This document shows positions 21,308-34,200 of a DNA stretch of 63,162 bases, piece after piece. The stretch's first letter is position 1; every line of letters starts with the position of its first letter. This stretch comes from Trichosphaerium sp. ATCC 40318 (taxonomy: Eukaryota > Discosea > Flabellinia > Trichosidae). The position numbers and the translations under genes are program-made. The notes under the pieces were generated by a model, which did no database searches, was not told the origin of the DNA, and was given only the letters and a program-made list of their open reading frames with translations. Location: NCBI GenBank assembly GCA_038496445.1, contig JALMLS010000141.1, positions 1 to 63,162 on the forward strand. Reading direction: 5' to 3'.

Positions 21308-23307
21308 ATGCATCAAATCGTACTCTTATTGTGTATTTTGGCGGCTTTATCCTGTACAGCGTCAATACATAACAAAATAGACTCAGGTAGCTTTAAACTA
21401 TGCTATTTTACCTTACCTTGGCTAATAACATGATTTTGACCAGGTGAATGTACAAGCAGCGCGTGTTTGAATTATTTAACCAAGAGAGCGGAGTTAGTAT
21501 CAAATGATGAGTCTGAGCGCTTCTCAGCAAAAATAACACTATCGCCAATGGAAAAACAAGGTACACTTTTATTCTAATAACAAGATTTGTGAGGAAACTT
21601 TCTTTTTTCTCGAAATTTTTTGAATCTCACATTTATCTCAGCTGAGGAGGTTCTATCAAATCTTCGTGCACAAGAGATAAAAGAAAACGAAGTATATTTA
21701 CCATTCCAGCATAATTTCAGACAGTCGAGGCCTCTAATTGACAGGAGTGCAGTATTAAGTCACATTAGAAATATGCCTAAGGGAGGGCTGCTTCATCTTC
21801 ACTCTTTGACGGACAACAATTTCGCTATCAACATGACTTACAGAGATGGTACATTTCCAAAAAAAATACTATTAGTTGTGTCCTTTTACTGTAACTTACT
21901 TTGATAGATTGCTTCGTAAACCATGGTACTGGTGAATCAAGAAATTCGTTCAGATTTTCCACTATTCCATTAAAAAATACTTCAACAGTGACATGGTAAG
22001 CCCCTTTGACGGTTTTGTTAACCTACCGTTTGTTTTATGTCTTTTGTTGATTGTGTCATCCTAGGATGAGTTGCAATAGACTAAGAGAACAATCAGGAGA
22101 CCCAAAAAAGTTTGATGAAGAACTTTTAAACACATGGCAATTTATAACGCCCAACGGTATCACTGAAAATGATATGTGGGTCATTTTCAATAGACGTATT
22201 GGTATAATGGATTCTCTTAGTACCTATCTACCAAACTTCAAAGCCGGCCTTAGTCACATAATACACAAATGGGTACGTAAAAAAAGTAGAAACCCGACGT
22301 GCTCTATACCAGATACGAACTTGTTCAAGCACGTCTCAAACACCTTTTTTTAGGTTTTTGAGGACAAAATACAGCATGTAGAGTTACGTGGTATCGCAGG
22401 ACTTTACGATGGCGAAGGAAACGACCTACCAGAATCTAGTACACTGGATATTATAGCCGCCACTATAAACGATTTTAACGAAAGATATAATCAAACATTC
22501 ACAATGAGATTTATTTGTATTCTACTTCGTAATTATCCACTCAAAGATGCATATCCCTCTATGAAGCAATGTGTTTCTTTACGGAAACAATACCCTGACC
22601 TTGTTGTTGGCTATGACTTCGTAAGTCAAGAAGACAGGCAAGTCGTTATCTAATGATTTATCAAATCACGTGTTTTTTTTTCTTAGCGATACTTTAGGTA
22701 TCACACTTTAAAGTATTACCTACCAGCTTTCTTTCAGATTGAAGAGTATCTTAACGAGAACAACCTGGCTCCTTTAAAATACTTTTTCCATGCTGGTGAA
22801 ACGGATTGGAGTCAGCGTAGCTTCAGTAATCTTTACGATGCTGTGATGCTTAACACATCACGTATTGGCCATGGCTTTTCTCTTGACAAACATCCAAAGC
22901 TTGTAGATATGGTAAAGGCTAAAGGAATCGCTATTGAAGTTTGTCCAATTTCAAATCAAATGCTAAAACTTCTTGTTGATATGCGTACTCATCCTGCAAC
23001 GTCTCTCATGTCTCGGGGAGTTCCTGTACGTATCAAAGTTTTAAATGAATTTATTTTTGTTAACACGTGTCAGGTTACTATCTCTAATGATGATCCTGCT
23101 GTTTACGGATACAACGGATTAGAATACGATTTTTACATGGCTTATATGGCTTGGAATTTGACAATGGCTGATCTCAAGCAACTCACACAAAACTCTATTA
23201 CATATAGTAGCTTACCAGATACTCTTAAGAGTATCCATCTCAAGACACTTTCGTCCAACTGGAATACTTGGATAGCAAACCTGGCACAACTGAAAAAAAT
23301 AATGTAA
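21308..23307 (+). CDS. ADA2: secreted adenosine deaminase, ADA2/ADGF (CECR1) type
   Basis: It deaminates extracellular adenosine to inosine. A signal peptide (MHQIVLLLCILAALSCTASI) starts exon 1. The N-terminal dimerisation region of ADGFs follows. The zinc site is complete: LLHLHS (HxH) near 21790, FFHAGETDW (catalytic His-Ala-Gly-Glu), SRIGHGFSLDKHPKL and TISNDDPAVYGYNGLEYDF (metal and catalytic Asp). IEVCPISNQMLKLLVDMRTH and HPATSLMSRGVPV are typical of the ADGF subfamily, as is MKQCVSLRKQYPDLVVGYDF. About eight short introns are present. Extracellular purine scavenging or control of adenosine signalling is the expected role. Confidence 0.93.
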
Positions 23308-23636
23308 AAAACAAATTAAAAAAAGTCTAATCAATCACTTGCACGTGCCAATAACAGGATGTGAAGCCTGTAGTACACAAGTACCCCTAGCTACCATACA
23401 TATTGTGATGAAATGCACAGAGGCATTATTCATTGCAACTGTCCAAATTGAAAGGGCGCATTGCGTACCAGCCACGTAATAGTTTTATATCGCTAAGATT
23501 CGAACATACCGGTGAGTCGATAAATACTAAAATATCACCGAGAAAAACGGTTCGTGGTCCGAGTTATTTTTGAAACGGTTGACCGAAATTTCAATCAATA
23601 GACAAAATAAAGCTATTCGTACCCAAAGCACATTGA
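23308..23636. other. gene-free interval
   Basis: No coding exon was seen. It includes a CACGTG palindrome near 23342, just 35 bp past the deaminase stop, and presumably the promoter of the following small gene. Confidence 0.5.
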
Positions 23637-24132
23637 ATGAGCCAATCGTCAGGGCCAGGTAGCTTTAAGTTCATTGCGATTAAAAGAAGGTCTTCGAGAA
23701 GTGAGGGTACCGCAGATGCTTTAAAACACAAAGCAAAAAGCAAGAGCTGGAGAGGCCTACTAAGAAGAAAATCATCAACAAAAGCATATAACAAAAATAA
23801 CTTCACCAAGAAAAATAGTGCGTACAACTTTATTTCTTTTACGGTCTCACCTTACATGATCAGGTTCGAACGATGCTTTACCAAGCACCAGAATACGCTC
23901 CGATTGCTCGACATTGCGTAGGGCTAGGTTTCTGGAATACGACTTACAGCAAATATCAGATAAAACCAAAAAGCGACGGGCAGAGTTCTCACAGGAAGAG
24001 CTACACGATCTGATAAAGAAGGTCTCGTCTCCGTATGTCCGTAATACCCTGCAAAAGACACGTGTAGAGATCAATAAGCAGAAACAGATGCGAAGGTTAT
24101 CACACAAGAGAATAAAAGATCCAATGCTGTAA
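23637..24132 (+). CDS. hypothetical basic protein, two exons
   Basis: Exon 1 starts MSQSSGPGSFKFIAIKRRSS and is rich in Lys, Arg and Ser (KHKAKSKSWRGLLRRKSSTK). A 46 nt intron (GTGCGT to ATCAG) keeps the frame into SNDALPSTRIRSDCSTLRRA, then LEYDLQQISDKTKKRRAEF, ELHDLIKKVSSPYVRNTLQK and TRVEINKQKQMRRLSHKRIK. The result is about 148 residues, helical and highly basic, possibly nuclear or nucleolar. No family was recognised. The joined frame after splicing supports a real gene. Confidence 0.5.
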
Positions 24133-24397
24133 ACTAAAAAAAACAAAACAAGTAAAAAAACAAATCCTTCTCCAGTTCGCACCAACCTAACAAAAATTCA
24201 ATAATAACGATGCTTCCAATAATACAGTAGCCCGTCAGTCCGAAATACACAGTATCTTGTGGATTATTAATAAATCTTTTACTAAAATAACTTTTTCATT
24301 TTACTTTAAACTATAATGTTACAACAGCCAGTGTACAACACCGCACTGTGAGAAGGCTTTAAGAAGCGCTAAACGTTGGGAATCTTCAACTTTTGGT

Positions 24398-25992
24398 TTA
24401 AAAAGGCCATACATCAGGTCGCAAAGCCTCGGTCTTCGAGAAAAAAAATTAGTACGAGGGAAGAAATATTTTCACATGATTGCCAGATTTAACAAAGTAC
24501 AGAAAATATTTTTCCCAAAAAGAAAATTTACCTTATTGTTCTCTTTGGAAGGATCATGGTGACCAACTTTAAAAGCCACACATGTTGTGTGGTCCATTTT
24601 ACCAGGATATTTCTCGTAATCATGCTCCAAAGCAGAGTTTGGGTTCTGTTCCATAAACTGACGACCTTTTCCTGTAGTCTCAAGGCAATGGTTGATTAAT
24701 TTTTTTACGATTTGTTTAGGTGTAATTAAATCCTCGTCTTTGCCAATTAACTTTTCTAGAAACTTACATTCAAAGTCCTGGTGTAGCACAATATATTAGC
24801 ACAATAAATCACCAATAACTACGTACAGTTTTTGCGTCTGAAACCTTATCTCTATCAAGAGATGCCCAAGTTGCCGAAGAGTCATCTAAGCCCAAATTAA
24901 GGTCCTGTGGAGCTTTTCCGAGGGTCTGAGGATCCAGATTATCGTGTACGCCGTCTGATACTACGAATATGATATCTCCTTCCTCAACAGGCATACAAAC
25001 AACGCCAAGATTTCTTAAATCAGGTTGCCCATCTTTAACATAAGGACCTAACGGTATTTTAGATGATAAAACTACTTCTGTGTTGTAAAAAAGGAGGAAA
25101 AAAAATGTTTTTTGATCAAAATGCCAAAAAAAAATAAATGGCATTTTTCAGATAAACCGCCACGTCCATGCCAAATTTTTTTTTCAAAAGGTTGCGTGTG
25201 AGCAGGAGGTCATTTTAGTAGTGAAAAATTTTTGGGTAAACAAATTCACAATTTGCACTTTTGCAGTTTTCGTTTTGATTGTGTAAGGGTACCTATTCTG
25301 CCACCAGGGTCTCTGGCGTCGGTAACGTTGATACGATTACCAGCTGTAATATCAGCAACCGTTTTATCTTTCCAACGAAACAAAAACGCTTTACAATCGC
25401 CAATGGTACAACTAACAAACGCCCACGAAGGGTCAGCAGGGTTTGCCTTATTATCAATTTCGATTACAACACCACCAAGCAGTGTTGTAGTACCAGCCAT
25501 CCATACGTCTTCCTTGTCGTATACAATAGCGTGGTTGGCACACGCAAGAGCCGAAATGAGGTTTTCACCGAGTTCTTGTACTACCTTCGTTTCGACTATT
25601 TTACTGTTCAAATACTGAATAAAAGCATCCTTAGCTCTGTTTGAGGCCTCTTTTGGTCGTTCACCCCAATTACAGCCGTCAGTCACACAGAACAAAACGC
25701 CATTTTCATGCGTTTGGGACCTAAAGCTGTCGCATATTGGGTCTCCTTCTCTGCTCGCGTTGTCTGGATAATGAGGGTATGTAGAGATCGTTGAGCCAAA
25801 AGCGTGTGTAAAGCTGTAATTAGGCACTTCTGTACCGTAGGGACCACTAATTACGACAACTTTGCTCATCGACAACTTTTTGATCTTCCAGTCCGGTAAT
25901 TCAGTCAATATGTCCTTCTCTTCTACGTACTGATGAAAAACCGACTTGCCCTTTGGTATCACCATCTTTTTCTTCTTTGATGCCTTCTCCAT
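24398..25992 (-). CDS. PP2C-family (PPM) serine/threonine phosphatase-like protein
   Basis: PP2C-type core: HAFGSTISTYPHYPDNASRE, NGVLFCVTDGCNWGERPKEA (metal-binding DG, with CNWG in place of the usual MGG), AGTTTLLGGVVIEID, SCTIGDCKAFLFRWKD (GD), VTDARDPGGRIG, VVCMPVEEGDIIFVVSDGVH with DNLDPQTLG (third metal Asp), and MDHTTCVAFKVGHHD. The order and spacing are those of a PP2C, in the divergent protist form with a long insertion between the last two motifs. Start chosen at MEKASKKKK. An upstream in-frame ATG at 26043 is possible. The last exon (TEALRPDVWPF) is inferred from phase-0 splicing. Divergent from the PH gene. Confidence 0.78.
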
Positions 25993-26373
25993 CTTTAAGG
26001 TGCTACACGCTGGTAGATTTTTGAAATTAAAGCACAATTCCAAAGCCAGTCAGTTTGTGGGTACTTTTTTTTTTGGTGGCTTAAAATACTGCACATTTAA
26101 TTTTTCCTTTATATAGTTTGGTTACGCGTCAAAGAACCAGGAGACACTTGATTTTATTTCCTTATAAAAACAAAACCCAATTCAAAACGTGAAGCAAAGA
26201 AATTTCGTTCTAGACAAATTTGCTACGCTTATTCAAAGCGAACATAACTCAAAAAACTGTCTTAGCGACGGAGAACGAATAGGTATGTCACGTGATTCAA
26301 AACAGGGACAAAACAGTCAAAATAAATCCCGCAGAATCGGTAAAACAAAACTACAACCACTCGTTCAGCAACA

Positions 26374-27545
26374 ATGGCGAATAAAATGAGCGTAAAAGAC
26401 CTTGATGGGGACTATGAAGGGTCCCTAACGAAAATGGCCGGTAGTGGAAAAAACTGGAGGAAACGGCACTTTGTACTGAAGGATACCTCGCTGATATACT
26501 TTGTAAGCTCAAAGGCACGTGCTGGAATCGTTTGGGTTTTGTCTTGCGAAATGAGCTAATTAAGAATTGCGAGAATAACGCCGCACTCACGTGCTTTTGT
26601 TCATACGCGTAGTTTTCGTTGCATGTCCAGAAGCAGAGCAGTGCACTGCGCTAGCAACAAAATACTGCAAGTTTCCTTTTTATTATTTTAGAGAAAAATG
26701 ACATTGGCGTAGTGTAAGTTTCTAACACTTCATCTAGGCGAAAAGACCAGTCGGGCAAATTACACTGGATGTAGAAACGAAATTAATAGGTCCGTTAGTT
26801 ACAATACTCACCGAATGCGACTAACGACCTACAACTTTATAGAGAAACCACCAAAGATGGCTGCGTCAAAAAATCAGAAAAAAATAGAGGGTGGCTTTGC
26901 TGTAGCTACTCCTCTTCGCGTATATTTCATGTACGCTGATTCTGCAGATGAAAAGGAAGGTTGGTTAAAAAAACTCAGGCGTGTACGTAAATGCAGACTT
27001 TTCAGGCATTCACAACAACAAATGCTTACGTCATGATTATGCGACAGGTAATTGCAAAGTTTCATCAAGAAGGTCCATCAAAAGATGAAAAACGTGATAC
27101 AGAAAATAGCTACCTCCGAGAATTTTTGGAAGCGGCTAAAACGATGATGCAGTGGATTGATAAGAAGGAAGACATCACACAAGATTCCTCAAACCTTGCT
27201 AAATTTAAAAATCATACATATGAGGTATCGAGGACTCTTGATTACGTTTGCAGGTACAGTACTATCTCGTTTTGTTATCAATAACATTAATGCGAAACTA
27301 ACTCAATAATTTAACTTTATTTCACATTCTGTCATTAAAAACAGTTGTTTAGGTTCGTTATTGAGGCCGCAGATGTCAAACCTTCACTAGAAGGTAATAA
27401 GAAAGCGCTTGATGAAGCATCAAAGCAAATCCTTACAAAAGTTTCAAACATGGGCTCTGGACAACCTTTATCACCAGAACTAGTACAGCTATTTACTGAC
27501 CTTTTTGGCGCAATGCGTAGTGCCATAGCAACAGTACGCACGTGA
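26374..27545 (+). CDS. PH-domain protein with C-terminal helical region
   Basis: The N-terminal PH domain is split by introns: DYEGSLTKMAGSGKNWRKRH, FVLKDTSLIYF, then RPVGQITLDVETKLI, KIEGGFAVATPLRVYFMYAD and SADEKEGWLKKLR (the invariant C-terminal Trp helix). After it come about 150 residues that are mostly helical: VIAKFHQEGPSKDEKRDTEN, LREFLEAAKTMMQWIDKKED and ALDEASKQILTKVSNMGSG. PH domains bind phosphoinositides, so membrane recruitment is likely. The partner of the helical part is unknown. The promoter region 25993-26373 is shared with the divergent phosphatase and contains a CACGTG near 26288. Confidence 0.75.
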
Positions 27546-27723
27546 ATTTTCACGCGATTTTTTTTTAATTTCTTTCGAAAGGTCAAAACAACTGTACGTG
27601 GCGCGCGTATGGAATAGGGGAGAAGCGATATTGTACACCTCTAAATAAATTATTCACCATTTTTCTAACCGGGATAATTATTTATTTATTTCTGACATTT
27701 TCTACAACTCTTCTACAGCACAA

Positions 27724-30574
27724 ATGGACAAGCGCTTAGTTAATACTGTTATTGAGTGGATTACCGACCAAGATCCTACATTCTCATCTCGGATAGCTGA
27801 AGGGTATTTAAAACCCACGAAAGCCATGCGTATTTCACTGAGGGTTAATTGCTTAAAGCTGTTGGATTACCATCCGGAACTGGGTTAGCTCACAGTGAAA
27901 ATGTGCTACAAACACTACCTTAGGTTATGCAACTATGTGTCGATACTCTAAAGCACAAGAGTTGTGGAGACAAGCAATATTATGTATTTTGGAGACGAAG
28001 AATTGTGTAGTTGAACCTAGCTACTTGGTATTCAACTTACTCCTACAACAAGTACCAGGACCATTTTTATCCATCTCAGATGTCCAATCGTGTATTACAG
28101 AAGTTGATAGAATTTTGAAGATTGAGGCACGAGCTTAATTACAGAGGAACCGTCCAACAATAGATCTAGGGCATTGTGACCACAATACACTCTCCAGAAG
28201 AAGAAATGTAAGCAAGTAGCCGATTATTGATTTAATGTTACCTAGGCAAGTACTATCTCTCGAATGCACTGGGTGTGGACAAGCGAGTGTAGTTCAATTC
28301 GGATTCTATGAGTACGCAGTGAGACAAGTAGTATCAGCTAAGTTCTCAAGGAAAACATGCAACATATGCAACGCACCAATAAGAGAAAACACAAAGGTAG
28401 ATACACTACATCTACAAAAAACTCATTCTAATCTTAACAAGCGTCGAGTGTCTGAACTGGCACAATGGGTATCAATATCATCTAGCATCGACCATGAGAA
28501 CGGGATTAGTTGGCCTCTTCGCTTAAGACTAACCTGTACGTCTACAGAATAAATGAGGCAGATACAAACCATATCTTTTTTGTAGGCGATTTAATAGAAG
28601 AGTACAAAATACCTTGAAACTTTTTAGTATTCTGATCTTAAATTAGAGTTATGGTTGGAGACTTTGTCAGGATTGTGGGTAGGCTCCCAATGTTGTATTC
28701 AATACAGTTATAACCCCATGTAGGTATTAAAATGCTTGATATTGGTAAGGGTACTATGGTTATGTAACTGAATCAAAAAAGATGGAATTGGAGAAGCCTC
28801 AGTATGGCTAGACGTACTAGATATTGAAAAACAAGAAATCAGTCAAGACATTGATACTTGTTCTCCAGATGACAACCATCTAATGTCTGAATACAATATT
28901 AATGCACCACATACAATAGGTAAATTGGGTGTACAAAATTATTTGCTTATTTCTATTTCGTTTAGATACAGAACCTTGTCATAAAGTAAACTCAATTGTA
29001 AGTTCTTACTTTTTTGTTGATAAAAAAACAAGGTAATAAAACTTCAGGTACAACTCATCTACGGGAGACCTATCCAAGGAATGTCGTATTTTCCTGCTTT
29101 AGCAACTATACTTTGGTGCGTATATACCTAACACGTGTAATTATATAACTATTAAACAAGTGTGACATCCATCCAATGTAAACAAAGAATCCATATATTA
29201 TGTACGTAAAAAAAAGAAAAAAAAAGCATGACGTTTCGTCACATGTGATAAAACTTACTAGTTGTTTTACACAACAAAAAATGTATTGATACTTAGTAGT
29301 CGTCACCAAAACAGGGTTTGAAGCAGGGAGATTACTGTCTCTAATACACAAGACGTGTGACAGCGTTTATTACTCTAACAGGTCTCCTATGTGTCCTAAA
29401 GTAAAATATGAAGGATGTAGTGAGACAAGATGGTCTCTTTCAGGAGGTTCTTCATCTATGTGTAGAAATGGGTGCCTTCTTGTTAATAACATTGATAAAT
29501 TACCAAAAAATGAATTCGATAGTCTAACACAAATAATGGAGTCAGGTACACTTTGTTCTACAACATTGTCGACAATAATTCTACGCTTCCCTATGTTCTT
29601 TGCAAATGAGATTTAAAACACTTGCATCTCATGACAGAGTGTTGGAGTTACATCCAGGTTGCAAAGGCAGAAGAAAAGCAGAGTATCTTCAATTACAGTA
29701 TTTTTAGCTAAGATCCTTTTTATAGAGTCAATTACGGTGTCAAGCAAGAACCACTACTCATCCTTTACAGTTGGCTCAAGGTGAATAAAATATATTTATA
29801 TCTGGTAATCTAAACAAAAGGTATAGAACTTCAATTGTTGGAGTAGCTACAAACCTTGACACTTTGAGAAAAAAGTGTCCACATGTTCTAAGTTTATTCG
29901 ATATTGTTGTCAATGTTGATAACAACTGCATGACTCCTGAAAGTGAGGCCGAAGATGTTTTGCTTTCACTTCCGCCTTTTGCAAGCGAAGAAACCCTAAA
30001 GGTACCTACAACGCCCGTTCACAATCCAAGTGTTTACTGACAATGCAAAGAACATAGGGAAGCGTAGAAGAAGTAGCTCAAACAAACATGACTTGCGCTT
30101 ATCACATATTTCAAAAGAGTTGTTGACTGGATACATTAATACTGTTTACCAGTGTCGAGCCTCTGATAGGAGGCTAGAAGTATCTATTTTTAAGATCCTT
30201 GATGCTCTTAAACAACTTACATGTTACAAAGAATCAAGTATTTCTCATGTTTTGATGGCTATAGGTAATGTCTTCTTTTTTTTATTTGATCGAAAATTTT
30301 TTTTTCATGTTTCTTATGTCATACTTGGTAGAGATTGTTGAAGAGAGTTTATTGCTCCGTAGTGGTAAAAGTGTACTTGGATTTACAGAGCTTTATGGAA
30401 AAAGAAATATTGACACATACGGAGGTATAGCACGACCTACATTGGACCAGAAATATCAAGGGTGCGAACAAATTCATGTTTTTTTTTATATACATGCTTA
30501 CCTCTGTTGTTACAAGATTTTTCCGCCATGTGTCTCGTTTGGCTGGAGTTGAAATATTAAATCGTGAAGAATAA
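27724..30574 (+). CDS. MCM-like protein, MCMDC2-type with degenerate ATPase motifs
   Basis: The gene starts MDKRLVNTVIEWITDQDPTF. A zinc-binding OB segment (SLECTGCGQASVVQFGFYEY, TCNICNAPIRENTKV) and VETVDNLWQP-type spacing resemble the MCM N-domain. The ATPase half contains CSETRWSLSGGSSSMCRNGC, LLVNNIDKLPKNEFDSLTQI and MESGTL (Walker B region), RTSIVGVATNLDTLRKKCPH (sensor 1) and VLSLFDIVVNVDN. Walker B CIDEFDKM is here LVNNIDKL. The arginine-finger motif SRFD is SLFD. No Walker A GxxGxGKS could be found. This pattern fits the non-catalytic MCM-domain-containing protein 2 (meiotic) better than MCM8 or MCM9. The C-terminus has LLTGYINTVYQCRASDRRLE. Exon borders are only partly resolved. Confidence 0.55.
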
Positions 30575-31209
30575 AGTAAGAACTAGACAGCTGGTCAGTT
30601 AAAACTCTTTTCGATGAAATTGTAGCTTGTAAGCTAGGTGTATTTTATAATACTTTGAAAACACTAAATCTAAGTCTGAGTCTACACTTTTACTTCAGAT
30701 ACTGTAACCTACTAGTTAATGTCGTAATAATTTCTAAAAACTTGTCAAAGCAAAGCATGTGCTAGAAACGACAAAGGGGGTAAAAAATGAAATTGACAAA
30801 ATTACGAAATGTAGAAAAAGTTTCATCTATCCTCAAACCCTCAAATTGAAGAAAATCTCCTTTATCCTTTCGTTCCTCCGGCCGCAGTCACATGAGCTGT
30901 GTCCAACACTCCCAGTCACACTACTGGTTAGTGCTCCAAGTCATGTGGTATTAGAGTTACGCCTTGCAGTGTCAAAAGTAAGTAAGTCTCAGAAATTTTG
31001 TTCAAGATAAAACAGTAGCTGATTCTTCACATATTCAAACCAATCTGTAATATAGTGGTCTTGTATCTGTTGTCAACCATGCAAAACTATTTACTGTACA
31101 GTTTTTTTTTATTTTTATTATTTACACAAGGCAGGCAAAACCAGTAAATAAGGAGACTGCAAATATTTCTTTGTTTGGTTTTTTTTTGTTTGCATTCTTG
31201 TTATTATTA
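30575..31209. other. gene-free interval
   Basis: This interval lies between two convergent genes. The plus frame at 30759-31010 (SHELCPTLPVTLLVSAPSHV) has no recognisable motif or splice context. Otherwise T-rich low-complexity sequence. Confidence 0.45.
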
Positions 31210-34200
31210 TTAGTCCGAAAGACGATACTCGAATCTAAAAGATTCTTTTGCAAATGGATTCTTCTTCTTCTTGTTCATCTTTTTATTCTTCTTGTGCAGT
31301 ATAGTGCATGGCAAGTCGTAATTGCCAAGTTTTTTACCACCATCAGTATCTCCATCCTCAACAAAGTACAGCGCATAGTCAGATGCTGGTGCTGCCAATT
31401 TGACTTGCTCTGAACAACGTTTACAAACATCTTCAGTCGTAGCATGGAGTGCCACCATAATTGATTTATATTCATTGTTTTTGAAGTAAACACGTAACAG
31501 TTCCTACCAAACAGTCAAAAAAAAAAAAAGCAGAAATCAAAAAAAAATCTTACTCCTTCTTCTAAGGTTTCCTTCTTTTTCTTACGCCGTTTCTTCTCAG
31601 TTAAATGTGGGATAAGCTCAAGAATACTCTCTGGTTTAGTATGAACCATAAACTCATGACGGAGTAGTTCCGCAGCAGAAGGACGACGATGAGGATTCTT
31701 AGTTAGGCACCTAGTATCAAGTTATTATTTATAATATTCGATAGAACGCTGAGTCATGGCTCAATACACGCATATACAACGCGATTCCACCAATCATTCG
31801 ATCAATATTTTAAAAAGATGCAAAGCTGCATAGCAGTTACTTACTGTTTGATAAAATCAACAAATTTTGGGTCCCATATTTCCGGGTTTATAAGCGTTGG
31901 TGGAGGTTCGTTGACAATACGCAAAGCGGCTTTATGTGGTTCCACATCGATAAGAGGAGGCAATCCTTCAGCCATCTCAAGGAGTGTAATACCCAAACTC
32001 CATATATCAGCTTTATTATCATAACCACCGCCTTTGATCGTCTACAAGAAAGGCTTGTAAGTAAAGAGAAAGATGATGGCAGTAAATGTCTAGAGGCAAC
32101 ATACTTCTGGAGCCATCCAGTAGGAAGAACCAATTGTGGTGAATTGTTTATCAGCTACTTGTTTTGCAGATATACCAAAATCAGCCAGCTTAGCTTGACC
32201 CTTTTCAATTCATTAGTTATCGCAGTAATACCTTAAACAAAGCGCACCCTCGAGTTAATTAGGATATTACCAGACTACAAGAAAAGATAAAAAGTTAGCA
32301 ATCAACATTCTAGTTACGAATCTAGAGTACCTTGACATCTCTGTGTATCATACGCAAAGAGTGTAGGTAATAAAGCGCTTTTAGCACTTGAGAAGTTATA
32401 GCAGCGATTTGAACTAATAGATACTGTTAGTAATGCGTAAAATTAGTTCTACAACATACCAGAAGTCAAACAACCTTCAGAATGATCAGAAGATTTATTA
32501 TCTTCCTCTCTACAATCAACGCAGTTAGTAAAATCAGAATTTGTTTGATTCACAAAAAATCGCTTGTAGTTTTTGTTTTTTTCACTCTACAAAACACTCA
32601 AAAAGCGCTTACTTGGCGTCAATGATATCTTGTACACTTCCACCATCGCAGTATTCCATCACAATCTATTTTGGTATCGTTAACTCAAAATCACAAGGTC
32701 TAAAACACGCATCCACCATACCCAAATGATATCACAATCTGCTTCTTTATAACAACCATAGTATTTTAACGTGTAGTCGCTCTTCAAATCTTTCATTATT
32801 TTTATTTCCTTCACTGTTTGCGTCAAGTTGTTCTGGCTGACTTTCATTCTAAACGAAAAAAAAAAAGAGTAAGTGCAGTGTACGTATTTCAAAAACAGTA
32901 CTTTTTTACAGCCACCACCTTCTTTGTTTGCTTTACAAGTGCTTTATAAACAACACCGGTAGCTCTACAAAAAAAATTAAACGCGTAAATAAAAATAAGC
33001 ACTGAGTAGAATAAGAAAATGTTGCATCTCCACTAATAAAAGGCGAGGAACCATCAAAGGCGTAATAGGAACTTTTATAAAAAAAAAATACATAAAAACA
33101 GCGCTACTCGTAGTGACTGGAGAAAAAGAAAACCTGTTGACACGAGATATGGCATCATACCACAAAACTAAAATTAAAACAGAAAAATTCAAGTAGTACC
33201 CTTCACCAATAGCCGGTTCTAATAGTTTAAATATCTGCTCTGGGTTTTGAGACGACAGTTGATTGTTGAGTATCTGCCCTTCAGTTTTGAGGTCATTGAC
33301 ATGAGGTTGATGGTACCCACTGGCACGTTCGCTCAATGGACTAACGCCACCATCATTGCTGACTTTTTTATTTCGATTTGGACTCTTAGACCGCCCCTTG
33401 CTGCTTTTAGATTTTGTTCGTTTTCTAGAATGATCCCTACAAGCGTCAGTATAAAAATTACGCGAACATAGTATTATCATACCGTCTTCTACTTCTATGA
33501 GGAGACGATCGCTCGCTAGGTGGTTTTACTACTATGCTAGGCACATACTGCTTGCGTATACCATCCAGGATTTCTGTTAGTGACATGACTGCTTTGTCGA
33601 AGGCTACTTGTTTGTCCTTAAAAATAATTAGCAAAATACTGTGAAGAAAATAAACTTGACGCACCTCCTCTTCAGTGGCGCTATATGCTCCCTTTGCAGA
33701 CATGATAGCAGTTTTTATACATTTTCTAAGCTTTGCAACCTACAAAAGGTGAGAAAAAAGAAAATACAAAAATAAGTGTCAAAAAAGAAAAAAAAAGGTG
33801 TACCTCTTCGTCACCGTGACCTTCTTCGTCTTTTAACGCGTCACATAGTTTATGACATTGATCAGTCAATTGCTTTGCTCCGTTTATCAAATCTACACGT
33901 TCTTTATTTGCTGTTGCGCCGCTGATGAGGGATAAAGCGGATAGTAGGGAGTTCAGAATTTTAGTCAATTTGCTGGTGCGCTAGGTTCTTCGTTAGGCCA
34001 TTTGTAGGTACAAAAAGTTGTTTTTTCCCCTTCAAAAAAAGCAAAACTTACTGGGTCAGGCGGCGGTGTTTCTTCAATCTGTGGCGGAGTGTTTTTTGCG
34101 GTCTCTTCGGCCTCTTGTTCTTTTTGCTGTTCTGCTTCAGCGTGTTGCATTGCTACTAGTTTCATTGACCTATTTAAGTCTTTCATCTTTTCTGCAACCT

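Noticed and set aside
29330-29350. Near match to a Tn5 mosaic end (CTGTCTCTAATACACA), suggesting adapter contamination
   Set aside because: One mismatch within 16 bases and the match ends before the last three bases of the mosaic end. It lies inside a continuous gene region rather than at a contig edge, so chance is the better explanation.
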